Positions 7,882-15,537 of a DNA stretch of 64,000 nucleotides are shown piece after piece; position 1 is the first letter of the stretch; every line of letters starts with the position of its first letter. The notes below the pieces were generated by a model. The model did no database searches, was not told where the DNA came from, and saw only the letters and a list, made by a program, of their open reading frames with translations. Position numbers and translations under genes: made by a program. The stretch is from Bacillota bacterium (GTDB taxonomy: Bacteria > Bacillota > Clostridia > Christensenellales > Aristaeellaceae): the NCBI GenBank assembly GCA_030057655.1, contig JASGUQ010000023.1:1-64000 (forward strand), written 5' to 3'.

Positions 7882-9366
7882 ATGTCAGACATTTTGCTGC
7901 GCGCGTCGGGCATCCACAAATCTTTTGTAGGCGTCCACGCGCTGAAAGGCGTGTCCCTTGAGATCGCCCCGGGTGAAATCCATTGTTTGGCCGGGGAAAA
8001 CGGCTGCGGTAAATCAACGCTGATTAAAATCATCTCTGGCGTCTATCAGCCCGATGCCGGTTCCATTGAGTTTGATGGAAAACGGCTTGACAAAATCACC
8101 CCTATTGACGCCATTCTTCTGGGCATCCAGGTGATCTATCAGGACTTTTCCGTCTTTCCCAACCTGACGGTGATGGAAAACCTGGCGCTGAACAGCGAGC
8201 TGTCAAACAAGCGCAAGGTGGTCAACTGGAAGCGGATGCGCCAGATTGCTGAAGAGGCAGTGGCGAAAATCAACTTTCAGGTGGATCTGGACGCATTGGT
8301 GGGTACGCTGAGCGTGGCGCAAAAACAGATGGTGGCCATCAGCCGGGCCCTGATGTTCAATGCCCGTCTGATCATCATGGATGAGCCCACCACCGCCCTC
8401 ACCCGCAAGGAGGTGCAGGCCCTGTTTAAGGTCATCATGCAACTGAAAGCTCAGGGCATTGCCATCCTCTTTGTCAGCCACAAACTGAACGAAGTCTTTG
8501 AAATTTCGGAACGCTTCACCATTTTTAGAAACGGTGAGCTGGTCGTCACAGGGCAGACAAAGGACCTGGACGCGGCCAAGTTTTCCTATTATATGACCGG
8601 GCGCGCTTTCAGTGAGGAACAGTTTACAGCCACCAAACTGGGTGATAAGCCCCTTCTTGAGGTAAAAAATCTGGGACTGGCAGGCGCGTTCAGCGACATC
8701 AGCTTCTCGCTGCGCAGCGGCGAAATCCTGGGCATCACGGGTCTTCTTGACTCGGGCCGGAGCGAACTTGCGCTGGCGCTTTTTGGCATCCGCCAGGCAG
8801 ACAGCGGCGAAATCCTGATCAAAGGCAAAAAGACGGCCATCACCTGCCCCCAGGACGCCATCAACAATGGGCTTGGCCTGGTGCCGGAGGACAGGCTGTC
8901 TGAAGGGCTTTTTCTGCCCCGCAGCATCGCTGACAACCTGATCATCGCGGAGGTGGATCGTCTGGCCAACCGCTTTAAGGTCTTTGACCGGGAAAAGCGC
9001 CAGGAAGAAGTCGATCGGCTGATGAAGGAATTCGCCATTGCTTCCCCAAACGCGAACAACGCCTGTCAGACCTTGTCAGGCGGCAACCAGCAGCGGGTGG
9101 TTTTGGGCAAATGGCTGGCCTGCGGGCTGGATATATTGGTGCTAAACGGCCCCACTGTCGGGGTCGATATCGGCTCTAAGCATGATATTCACGCGATTTT
9201 GCAAAACTTGGCCCGGGAAGGCATGGGCATCATCATCATCTCCGATGATCTGCCCGAGGTTATTCAGAACTGTTCCCGGGTAATCATCCTGAAGGAAGGT
9301 AAAATCGTTCAGGAGCTGGACGCGGCGGAGGCCACTGAGCAGGCCATCCTGTCCAAGATGATGTGA
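7882..9366 (+). CDS. Ribose-type sugar ABC transporter, double ATPase subunit
   Basis: ATP-hydrolysing subunit with two fused nucleotide-binding domains, as in RbsA, MglA and XylG. The 494-residue protein has Walker A GENGCGKST near residue 40 and Walker B LIIMDEPT in the first half. The second half has the degenerate Walker A GLLDSGRSE typical of this family and the signature LSGGNQQRV. I start at ATG 7882, with GGGAGG upstream; an in-frame GTG at 7849 lies inside the intercistronic hairpin and is unlikely. It pairs with the two permeases downstream. Confidence 0.92.
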   Translation: MSDILLRASGIHKSFVGVHALKGVSLEIAPGEIHCLAGENGCGKSTLIKIISGVYQPDAGSIEFDGKRLDKITPIDAILLGIQVIYQDFSVFPNLTVMENLALNSELSNKRKVVNWKRMRQIAEEAVAKINFQVDLDALVGTLSVAQKQMVAISRALMFNARLIIMDEPTTALTRKEVQALFKVIMQLKAQGIAILFVSHKLNEVFEISERFTIFRNGELVVTGQTKDLDAAKFSYYMTGRAFSEEQFTATKLGDKPLLEVKNLGLAGAFSDISFSLRSGEILGITGLLDSGRSELALALFGIRQADSGEILIKGKKTAITCPQDAINNGLGLVPEDRLSEGLFLPRSIADNLIIAEVDRLANRFKVFDREKRQEEVDRLMKEFAIASPNANNACQTLSGGNQQRVVLGKWLACGLDILVLNGPTVGVDIGSKHDIHAILQNLAREGMGIIIISDDLPEVIQNCSRVIILKEGKIVQELDAAEATEQAILSKMM

Positions 9367-9376
9367 GGTGGGGAAC

Positions 9377-10408
9377 ATGCAAAAGAATCTCAAAAAACTC
9401 ACAAAAAGAAGCGAGCCCTATATCTTTTTGGTGGTGTTGGCGCTTTGCCTGCTGATTGAGGTGCGCTCCGGCCAGTTTTTCACCGCCAACAACCTGGTGG
9501 ACATCGCCTCCGCCATGGTGGTGCCTGGCCTGTTCGCGATAGGTACCTTTATGGTGATCGTGTCGGGCGGCATTGACGTATCCTTCCCCGCACTGGCCTC
9601 CCTCACCTCCTACGCCACCACAAAAATCCTTCTGGATGCCGGCTATACCGGCGGTATCTGGCTGCCCATCCTGATGTCCATGGCCATGGGGGCCCTTCTG
9701 GGCGCTTTCAACGGCGTGTTCATCGGCTTCCTGGGGCTGCCGGCCATGATCGTCACCCTGGGCTCCTCCAGCGTCTTCAAGGGCCTGATGCAGGGCGCGC
9801 TCAACTCGGTGCAGCTGACAGTGATCCCAAAAGGAATGCAGTCCTTTGGCACCTCCGCCCTTTTTGTGGCAACCAACCCCGTATCCGGTCTTACCTCGAG
9901 AATGCCATTGGGTTTCCTGGTGTTCGCGGCGGTGCTGATTCTCTCCTTTTTCATCATGCGCTACACCTTCTTTGGCCGGGGCATCTATGCCATCGGCGGC
10001 AACGAAGTCAGCGCCCACCGGGCAGGGTTTCACACCAAACGCACCAAGTTTCTGCTGTATGTGTTTGTGGGCATGACGGCCAGCCTGGCCGGCCTGATCC
10101 GCACCTGCATGATGCAGCAAAACCACCCCACCAACATGCTGGGGATGGAAATGAACATCATTGCCGGCGTGGTGCTTGGCGGCACCGCCATTACCGGCGG
10201 CGCGGGCTCGCTCACAGGCTGCATGCTGGGCACGCTGCTGATCGTGATCGTTGAAAACTCCATGATCCTCATCGGCATTCCCACGATCTGGAAAAGCGTG
10301 TTTGTGGGCGCCCTCATCATCATCGGCACCGGCATCAGCGCCTATCAGGTGGTCAGAGCAAACCGTACAGGCGGCTTCAAGTCCCGCATCAGGGAGGTAA
10401 AAGCATGA
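9377..10408 (+). CDS. Ribose-type sugar ABC transporter, permease 1
   Basis: Membrane permease of the RbsC family, 343 residues, with many hydrophobic segments and the conserved GGIDVSFPALASL block early on. It also carries GGTAITGGAGSLTGCMLGTLL, which corresponds to the family's GG-G-G cytoplasmic loop that contacts the ATPase. ATG 9377 is preferred to the GTG at 9368 because GAGGTGGGG sits just before it. It ends in an ATGA overlap with the second permease, so the two are translationally coupled and probably form a heterodimer. Confidence 0.92.
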   Translation: MQKNLKKLTKRSEPYIFLVVLALCLLIEVRSGQFFTANNLVDIASAMVVPGLFAIGTFMVIVSGGIDVSFPALASLTSYATTKILLDAGYTGGIWLPILMSMAMGALLGAFNGVFIGFLGLPAMIVTLGSSSVFKGLMQGALNSVQLTVIPKGMQSFGTSALFVATNPVSGLTSRMPLGFLVFAAVLILSFFIMRYTFFGRGIYAIGGNEVSAHRAGFHTKRTKFLLYVFVGMTASLAGLIRTCMMQQNHPTNMLGMEMNIIAGVVLGGTAITGGAGSLTGCMLGTLLIVIVENSMILIGIPTIWKSVFVGALIIIGTGISAYQVVRANRTGGFKSRIREVKA

Positions 10409-11430
10409 CAACGAGCAATAACAAGACGATGAAAGCCCCCGGCCTTTGGGCCAGGAAGGATTCTCATGTGGTCAGGCTGCTGCTGGTGATGGCCATCTGG
10501 CTGATCTTTATGGCCCTTACCAAGCCCACCCGGTTTTACACCCTGATCAACTTCCAGACCATGGCCTCCCAGTTTCCTGAATATGGGCTGATGTCCCTGG
10601 GCGTGATGCTGTGCATGATTACCGGCGGCATTGACCTGTCCCCTGTTGCCGTGGCCAATCTGGTGTCGGTGCTGATGGCCATGCTGTTAAAGGAACTGGC
10701 CCCGGATGGCGGCCTTCCAGGCTATGCCATTCCCCTGGTTTTTCTGCTGGGAGCTGCCATGGGCGCGGCGCTTGGCATCATGAACGGCATCCTGGTATCC
10801 AAAGTGCGCATTCCCCCGATCCTGGCCACCCTGGGCATGAGCGAACTGCTGACAGGCGTTGCCATTGTGATTACCGGAGGGGCCGCCGTCAGCAAGCTGC
10901 CAATGGAGTATGCCACCACCATCAACAGCAAAATCGCGGGCCTTGTCCCGGTGCAGCTGGTGATCTTCAGCGTCATGGCGGTGCTGGTATGGTTTCTGCT
11001 TAGCCGCACCACCTTTGGCACCAAGCTTTATCTCCTGGGCACCAACCCCCAGGCAGCCAGGTACAGCGGGCTTAACAACGACCGCCTGCTCATCCTCACC
11101 TACATGATCTCCGGCATCGCCGCGGCCCTGGGCGGCCTGGTAATGCTGGCCAACTACAACTCCGCCCGCGCCAACTATGGAAGCGTCTATGTCCTCCAGT
11201 GCATTCTGGTGGTCGTGCTGGGCGGTGTCAGCCCCTCCGGCGGGCGAGGCAAGATTTCCGGCGTGGTGCTGGCGATTCTCCTGCTCCGGATGCTTGAAAC
11301 CGGCATCAACCGCTTCCCTCAGATCAGCAGCTATTACATCTCCCTCATCTGGGGCGGCGTGCTGCTGCTGGTCATGGTGCTGGATTATTTCAGCGCCTAC
11401 CGGGGACCCAGGAAGCGCAAAACCGCTTAA
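10405..11430 (+). CDS. Ribose-type sugar ABC transporter, permease 2
   Basis: Second RbsC-family permease (341 residues), distinct in sequence from permease 1. The conserved blocks are GGIDLSPVAVANL near residue 72 and GGVSPSGGRGKISGVVLAILL towards the C-terminus. Two different permeases occur in the Lsr (AI-2), rhamnose and erythritol systems, whereas ribose and xylose transporters usually use a homodimer. That fits a substrate other than ribose. It is the last gene of the operon and is followed by a bidirectional terminator shared with the opposing tRNA gene. Confidence 0.92.
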   Translation: MTTSNNKTMKAPGLWARKDSHVVRLLLVMAIWLIFMALTKPTRFYTLINFQTMASQFPEYGLMSLGVMLCMITGGIDLSPVAVANLVSVLMAMLLKELAPDGGLPGYAIPLVFLLGAAMGAALGIMNGILVSKVRIPPILATLGMSELLTGVAIVITGGAAVSKLPMEYATTINSKIAGLVPVQLVIFSVMAVLVWFLLSRTTFGTKLYLLGTNPQAARYSGLNNDRLLILTYMISGIAAALGGLVMLANYNSARANYGSVYVLQCILVVVLGGVSPSGGRGKISGVVLAILLLRMLETGINRFPQISSYYISLIWGGVLLLVMVLDYFSAYRGPRKRKTA

Positions 11431-11480
11431 GCAAAAACCGGCAGCCGCGCAAGCGAAAGCCGGTTTATCCTGCTAACTAA

Positions 11481-11515
11481 AAAATCCTTGAAAACACTTG
11501 ATTTTCAAGGATTTT
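11481..11515. terminator. Bidirectional intrinsic terminator
   Basis: A perfect 14-bp stem, AAAATCCTTGAAAA (11481-11494) with TTTTCAAGGATTTT (11502-11515), around a seven-base loop. Runs of T on one side and A on the other allow it to end both the sugar-transporter operon (plus) and the tRNA-Leu transcript (minus). Confidence 0.9.
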
Positions 11516-11516
11516 T

Positions 11517-11601
11517 TGGTGCGGTTGACGAGACTTGAACTCGTACGGTTTTCACCACACGCCCCTCAAACGTGCGCGTATGCCAGTTCCGCCACAACCG
11601 C
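11517..11601 (-). tRNA. tRNA-Leu (anticodon GAG), CCA encoded
   Basis: Read on the minus strand, the acceptor strands GCGGTTG and CAACCGC pair perfectly, followed by discriminator A and an encoded CCA (11517-11519). The anticodon arm is CACGT-TTGAGGG-GCGTG, giving anticodon GAG (Leu, CUC/CUU). A T-arm with GTTCAAGTC and an extended variable arm fit a class II leucine tRNA. It has its own consensus promoter and terminator. Confidence 0.95.
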
Positions 11602-11615
11602 AAACAGCGAAGATT

Positions 11616-11644
11616 ATTATAGCTGAGGCAAGAAAAGATGTCAA
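11616..11644 (-). promoter_or_regulatory. Consensus promoter of tRNA-Leu
   Basis: On the minus strand TTGACA (11639-11644), a 17-base spacer and TATAAT (11616-11621) match both consensus hexamers exactly. The predicted transcription start is about eight bases before the mature tRNA. Confidence 0.9.
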
Positions 11645-11710
11645 GAAAAATCACCGGGATTTTCAGGGCATCGCCTCAATACACAGAAAAAACCTTTTCA
11701 GGCTGGCTAT

Positions 11711-11739
11711 TTGTATTATTCCTCATTAGAATGTATACA
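11711..11739 (+). promoter_or_regulatory. Promoter of the proline symporter gene
   Basis: TTGTAT (11711-11716), 17 bases, TATACA (11734-11739), with TG directly before the -10. GGGAGGTAG follows before the start codon at 11763. Confidence 0.6.
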
Positions 11740-11762
11740 TTATCTTTCAGGGAGGTAGAACC

Positions 11763-13313
11763 ATGGACGACTTTATGGTAACGCTGGCAATGATTTGTTA
11801 TATGGCTGTTATTCTCGGAATCGGTTTCTACTATGCAAAAAAATCCCATCAGAGTACGGATCATTATTTCCTGGGCGGGCGTTCTTTGGGGCCTTATGTG
11901 ACGGCCATGAGCGCGGAAGCATCCGACATGAGCGGCTGGCTGCTGATGGGCCTGCCGGGCGTGGCTTATTTTACAGGGATCACCGACGCCTTCTGGACGG
12001 CGTTGGGATTGGGAGTCGGCACCTATATCAACTGGCTGATCGTGGCCAAGAGGCTGCGCGTGTACTCCCACGTGGCAGGGGACAGCATCACGATCCCCGA
12101 CTTTTTCTCCAACCGGTTCCGTGAGAAAAACAGAACCATCATGAGCATCGCCGCGGTCTTTATCTTGATCTTCTTTACGGTCTACGCGTCCAGCTGTTTT
12201 GTGACCGTGGGCAAGCTGTTTCACACCTTGTTTGGTATTGACTATATTTACATGATGATCGCCGGGGCCGTCTTTGTCATCGCCTATACTTTTCTTGGCG
12301 GTTTCCTGGCGGAATCCGTGTCCGACTTTATGCAGGCCATCGTGATGATCGTGGCTCTGGTGGCTGTGTTTGGCGCAGGCATCGTCGCGGCCGGCGGAAC
12401 GGAAAACGTTGTCAACAACTTAAAACAATTCCCGGGGTTTCTGGAGTTTTTTGGCATTGCACAGCCGGTGATGGTGGACGGCGTTCAGCAGGTGGCCGAT
12501 AACATGCCTGTGTTTTCCGAAAAAATCGGGGATTACGGTTTCCTGACCATTTTGTCCACCCTGTCCTGGGGATTGGGCTATTTTGGAATGCCGCAGGTGC
12601 TTCTCCGCTTCATGGCCATCCGTGACCCGAAAGAAATCAAAGTTTCCCGCAGGGCAGCGACGGTCTGGGTGTTTATCTCATTGGCTGCGGCAACGCTGAT
12701 CGGAATCATCGGCCGCGCGCTGTACCCGACAGCCCTGTTAACGGCTTCAGCTTCAGAAAGCGTCTTTATTCACATGGCCAGCAACCTAATGCCGCCGTTT
12801 GTGGCGGGCATCATGATGGCGGGTATTTTGGCCGCGACGATCAGCTCTTCCGACTCGTACCTCCTGATCGCGTCCTCCGCCGTTGCAAAAAACCTTTATC
12901 AGGGCATATTTAAAAAGGACGCGCCGGACAAGCAGGTCATGAAAGTTTCAAAAATCACCCTGCTGCTCATTTCCCTGGTGGCAATGGTCCTGGCCATAGA
13001 CGATCAGTCCGTTATTTTCCAGATCGTATCCTTTGCGTGGGCGGGATTCGGCGCTACCTTCGGTCCTTTGATGCTCTTCTCCCTGTTCTGGAAAAAGGCG
13101 ACAAAGGAAGGGGCCATTGCCGGCATGCTGACAGGCGGAATCATGGTATTCGTATGGAAATTGCTGATTAAACCCATGGGAGGGATCTTCAGCATTTATG
13201 AATTGCTCCCCGCCTTCCTGCTGTCTTCACTTGCGATCATCATCGTATCCAGTTTGACAAAGAAAGACGCCCAGGTTTTGGCAGACTATGACCAGGTTGT
13301 AAAAGAACTCTAA
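11763..13313 (+). CDS. putP: Sodium/proline symporter
   Basis: Inner-membrane sodium-coupled proline transporter of the solute:sodium symporter family. Its 516 residues are close to the family norm, with about 13 predicted membrane segments. Family blocks include the GGRSLGPYVTAMSAEASDMS region near residue 40, the SWGLGYFGMPQVLLRFMAI segment near 270, and ATISSSDSYLLIASSAVAK near residue 360, which holds part of the sodium site. It is monocistronic, with its own promoter and a clear terminator. It supplies proline for growth or osmoprotection; which one the sequence does not say. Confidence 0.93.
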   Translation: MDDFMVTLAMICYMAVILGIGFYYAKKSHQSTDHYFLGGRSLGPYVTAMSAEASDMSGWLLMGLPGVAYFTGITDAFWTALGLGVGTYINWLIVAKRLRVYSHVAGDSITIPDFFSNRFREKNRTIMSIAAVFILIFFTVYASSCFVTVGKLFHTLFGIDYIYMMIAGAVFVIAYTFLGGFLAESVSDFMQAIVMIVALVAVFGAGIVAAGGTENVVNNLKQFPGFLEFFGIAQPVMVDGVQQVADNMPVFSEKIGDYGFLTILSTLSWGLGYFGMPQVLLRFMAIRDPKEIKVSRRAATVWVFISLAAATLIGIIGRALYPTALLTASASESVFIHMASNLMPPFVAGIMMAGILAATISSSDSYLLIASSAVAKNLYQGIFKKDAPDKQVMKVSKITLLLISLVAMVLAIDDQSVIFQIVSFAWAGFGATFGPLMLFSLFWKKATKEGAIAGMLTGGIMVFVWKLLIKPMGGIFSIYELLPAFLLSSLAIIIVSSLTKKDAQVLADYDQVVKEL

Positions 13314-13330
13314 AGATTAATAAACAGGAA

Positions 13331-13369
13331 AACACGGGGCGGAGGTTCTAATTCCGTCCCGTGTTTTTT
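13331..13369 (+). terminator. Intrinsic terminator after putP
   Basis: AACACGGGGCGGA (13331-13343) pairs with TCCGTCCCGTGTT (13353-13365), one G-T wobble, and runs into a T-tract. It may also serve the converging lipase gene. Confidence 0.85.
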
Positions 13370-13388
13370 CTTATGTTCAATTTGCTGA

Positions 13389-14789
13389 TCAGGCACCCGC
13401 ATCCGGCTTCTTCTCTTCCTCCACCCGGGTCAGATCATCAAAACCGCGGATCACCATGTAACTGTAGGGCGCATAGTCCGAAAGGCCCGTCTCGCGGTTG
13501 ACCAGGGAATGGGTCAGGTGCAGGGCTTTGACGATCATCTGGGAGAAGGCGATGGCGCCGAAACGATCCATGACAGGATTGATCAGGGCGTACATCTCCC
13601 CCACCTCCTCATCTGATGGTTCCCTGCCTTCAACATCCTGATAAAACCCGGCAAAGGCAAGCTTGCCTTGCCGCAGCAGTTTGTCCGCCCATTCCTCTGT
13701 TTTCATGGGCAGGTCAGCAAAGGACTCCGCCCAGGGCTTTTCAAGAAAGGCGGAAAGGGACTCAAGAACCATTTTTTCAGGCCGGTCTGAGAGAGACTCC
13801 AGGTAAGCCAGACAAAACAGAAAGCCGGTCCGGGTGTCACTGATGCGGTTAAACAGCCCGAGCACGGCGCTAAAAAGAGAATCCTTGTCGTACTTGCCAT
13901 AGCAGGCTGCGCGGAAGGCCTCATCCGCGGCGAGGCGCCAGGCGGTACCGATGTGGTGGCTCAGACCGACGCGGGTAAAAACATCTTCCTCCGCCAAAAA
14001 CAGGGTGATGGGGCAGGTAGCCCGCGTATCCACAGGCTGGCTTGCGACCACAGGCGCGGCATAACCAAAGCCGTTCAGGTACTCACGCAGCACACCTTCC
14101 TGGCGTTTTTTCCAGGTCCAGACCTGAAGCACAGCCGCGCCCTGGCTGTGCCCGGCGAGGATCAGCCGGAAGGGGCTGTCCGCCATGCGGCAAAAAAAGA
14201 GAACATCATCCAGGGTCAAATCCTTCAGGCCAAGGGCCGAAGCCGCGGTCGGGAAATGGATGTCTTTCTCATTCTCAATGAACTGGTTGGCGATGAAGGT
14301 AAAACCCTCATGGAGGTGGTCCTCATGCATAAAGCGCATGTTGCCTGCCCAGTCCTGAACGCGCTTGCCGGTGCCCATGAAGCCGATGGCGATGGTGAAA
14401 CGCTTCTCCTCATCCTGTTTTAAAAGGACGATGGCCTTGCCGGTCTCCAGCTCCTGTTCCTGGTTGAGCAGGCTCCTGATCTCCGTAATGGGGTTGGCAA
14501 CCGATTTTAAGCTTTGGGCCAGTTTGGGCAAAACCATGTTTTTGGCCTGCTGGAGCCAGTCTTTCTCTTCATCCTGCGCGCCTACGCCTGAAAACAGGCG
14601 GGAATTGACCTGAATGGAAACATCGGTCCAGCCGGCGTCCAGCCACTGATCCACCTCAAAATCATAGGCCAGCTGCGCCAATTCCAGCCCAAAGCGGGCC
14701 GCCTGGTGGTTGAGTTCGCCGCGGTTGGCGGCCTGATACCAATTCAGGTCCGAAAGGTCGATGCCGGTGTAGCGGCTGAGTTGCGACAT
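13389..14789 (-). CDS. Class 3 lipase-like alpha/beta hydrolase
   Basis: Predicted serine hydrolase (esterase or lipase), 466 residues. The nucleophile elbow is GHSQG with Ser215. A likely acid residue lies in LFLAEEDVFTRVG and a likely catalytic histidine in LSHHIGTAW, in the order expected of the lipase 3 family. There is no signal peptide or membrane helix, so it should be cytoplasmic. ATG 14789 is chosen because GGGAGGG lies a few bases upstream. The open frame extends to 14963, but those codons overlap the structured RNA region and have no ribosome binding site. The natural substrate is unknown. Confidence 0.8.
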   Translation of the reverse strand: MSQLSRYTGIDLSDLNWYQAANRGELNHQAARFGLELAQLAYDFEVDQWLDAGWTDVSIQVNSRLFSGVGAQDEEKDWLQQAKNMVLPKLAQSLKSVANPITEIRSLLNQEQELETGKAIVLLKQDEEKRFTIAIGFMGTGKRVQDWAGNMRFMHEDHLHEGFTFIANQFIENEKDIHFPTAASALGLKDLTLDDVLFFCRMADSPFRLILAGHSQGAAVLQVWTWKKRQEGVLREYLNGFGYAAPVVASQPVDTRATCPITLFLAEEDVFTRVGLSHHIGTAWRLAADEAFRAACYGKYDKDSLFSAVLGLFNRISDTRTGFLFCLAYLESLSDRPEKMVLESLSAFLEKPWAESFADLPMKTEEWADKLLRQGKLAFAGFYQDVEGREPSDEEVGEMYALINPVMDRFGAIAFSQMIVKALHLTHSLVNRETGLSDYAPYSYMVIRGFDDLTRVEEEKKPDAGA

Positions 14790-14845
14790 GGATGTCCCTC
14801 CCTTCGTTTTATTATCGCACAAGACAAAGGGGTCTGAAAAGATGC

Positions 14846-14874
14846 TTGCAATCCAATATTTCCAGCCGTATAAT
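14846..14874 (+). promoter_or_regulatory. Promoter of the structured RNA
   Basis: TTGCAA (14846-14851), 17 bases, TATAAT (14869-14874). A start seven bases downstream falls at 14881, exactly the first base of the outer stem of the RNA. Confidence 0.75.
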
Positions 14875-14880
14875 ACAAAT

Positions 14881-15086
14881 GTTGAATCGCGGTCTGTGGT
14901 TGAAAACCGATGCCAGTCGCAGGCAAAACGGTCCACGTAAGTTGATAAAATATCAATGAGCATGGTGCGGTCTAGAGGTCAGTCCGGCCGGGCGCAAGCC
15001 CGAGAGAGCGGCGTGGGGCGCGAACGCGCGGAGCTAAACTCCAGCCGGCGGGTGTGGGGGCAAAGACCAGGTCAGCGGGATTCAAC
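14881..15086 (+). ncRNA. Structured non-coding RNA of about 206 nt, possibly raiA-motif-like
   Basis: The ends close in a perfect 8-bp stem, GTTGAATC (14881-14888) with GATTCAAC (15079-15086). Inside is a stacked arm: GTGG/CCAC (14896-14899/14933-14936), ACCG/CGGT and TGCC/GGCA. Next come the hairpin TTGATA-AAA-TATCAA (14942-14956) and a GC-rich domain. That domain contains GGTC/GACC (14977-14980/15065-15068), CCGGC/GCCGG (14984-14988/15044-15048), CGGGC-GCAA-GCCCG, GCGC-GAAC-GCGC and GGAG-CTAAA-CTCC. No long reading frame on this strand explains it. Size, closing stem and own promoter recall the raiA-motif RNAs of Firmicutes; that identity is a guess. It could also act as the leader of the zinc-ribbon gene 29 bases downstream. 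Confidence 0.8.
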
Positions 15087-15115
15087 TGATTAAACTTCAG
15101 GGGGTTTCCAAACAG

Positions 15116-15400
15116 ATGTGTCAGGACAAAACCATTGTGTGCAGGGACTGCGGCGCCGAATTCGTTTTCACAGCCGGCGAGCAGGAGTTCTACGCGGAAA
15201 AAGGCTTCCAGAATGAGCCGATCCGTTGCAGGGATTGCCGCCAGAACCGGAAAGCCAGCCGACCCGCATCAAACAACGGTCCGCGCGAGATGCACGACGC
15301 CATTTGCGCGCAGTGCGGGGCGCACACACAGGTTCCCTTCCTCCCCAAGAACGACCGGCCCGTCTACTGCAGCGAGTGTTTTTCCGCGATGCGCAAATAA
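15116..15400 (+). CDS. Small double zinc-ribbon protein
   Basis: A 94-residue protein built from two zinc-binding ribbons. The first uses CxxC pairs at residues 9/12 and 38/41, the second at 64/67 and 85/88. The linker is basic and polar (RQNRKASRPASNNG). Proteins of this type are widespread and have no settled function; nucleic-acid binding is a common suggestion. The start ATG follows a GGGGG stretch about 12 bases upstream. It lies directly after the structured RNA, with no visible terminator between, so some transcripts may contain both. A terminator follows at 15422. Confidence 0.8.
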   Translation: MCQDKTIVCRDCGAEFVFTAGEQEFYAEKGFQNEPIRCRDCRQNRKASRPASNNGPREMHDAICAQCGAHTQVPFLPKNDRPVYCSECFSAMRK

Positions 15401-15421
15401 GAAAAAACATGAGTTCACGAT

Positions 15422-15448
15422 CCGCCTCCGGCAGGGGGCGGGTTTTTT
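15422..15448 (+). terminator. Intrinsic terminator after the zinc-ribbon gene
   Basis: CCGCCTC (15422-15428) pairs with GGGGCGG (15435-15441), one wobble, followed by six T. Confidence 0.8.
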
Positions 15449-15502
15449 GTAAGCAAATATGGCTGCGCTTTTTTAGGGTGTTGCAGAATACAAGCCCGTG
15501 AA

Positions 15503-15531
15503 TTGACAAGATACAAGCGCAAGAATAAAAT
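15503..15531 (+). promoter_or_regulatory. Near-consensus promoter giving a predicted leaderless mRNA
   Basis: TTGACA (15503-15508), 17 bases, TAAAAT (15526-15531). A start at the usual seven bases downstream is the A of the ATG at 15538. No Shine-Dalgarno sequence fits between the -10 and that ATG. Confidence 0.75.
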
Positions 15532-15537
15532 GGGCCT

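Noticed and set aside
9284..10411. Minus-strand open frame (375 codons), His/Gly-rich
   Set aside because: Antisense to permease 1 of the sugar transporter; no ribosome site and unnatural composition.
14790..14963. Longer start for the lipase gene
   Set aside because: The frame is open to 14963, but without a ribosome site and overlapping the structured RNA; ATG 14789 has GGGAGGG.
14881..15086. RNase P RNA, SRP RNA or a common riboswitch
   Set aside because: GAGGTCAGTCC is only superficially like the RNase P GAGGAAAGTCC; the length is too short and other conserved regions are missing. No SRP GGAAG-type tetraloop domain and no classical riboswitch core was found.
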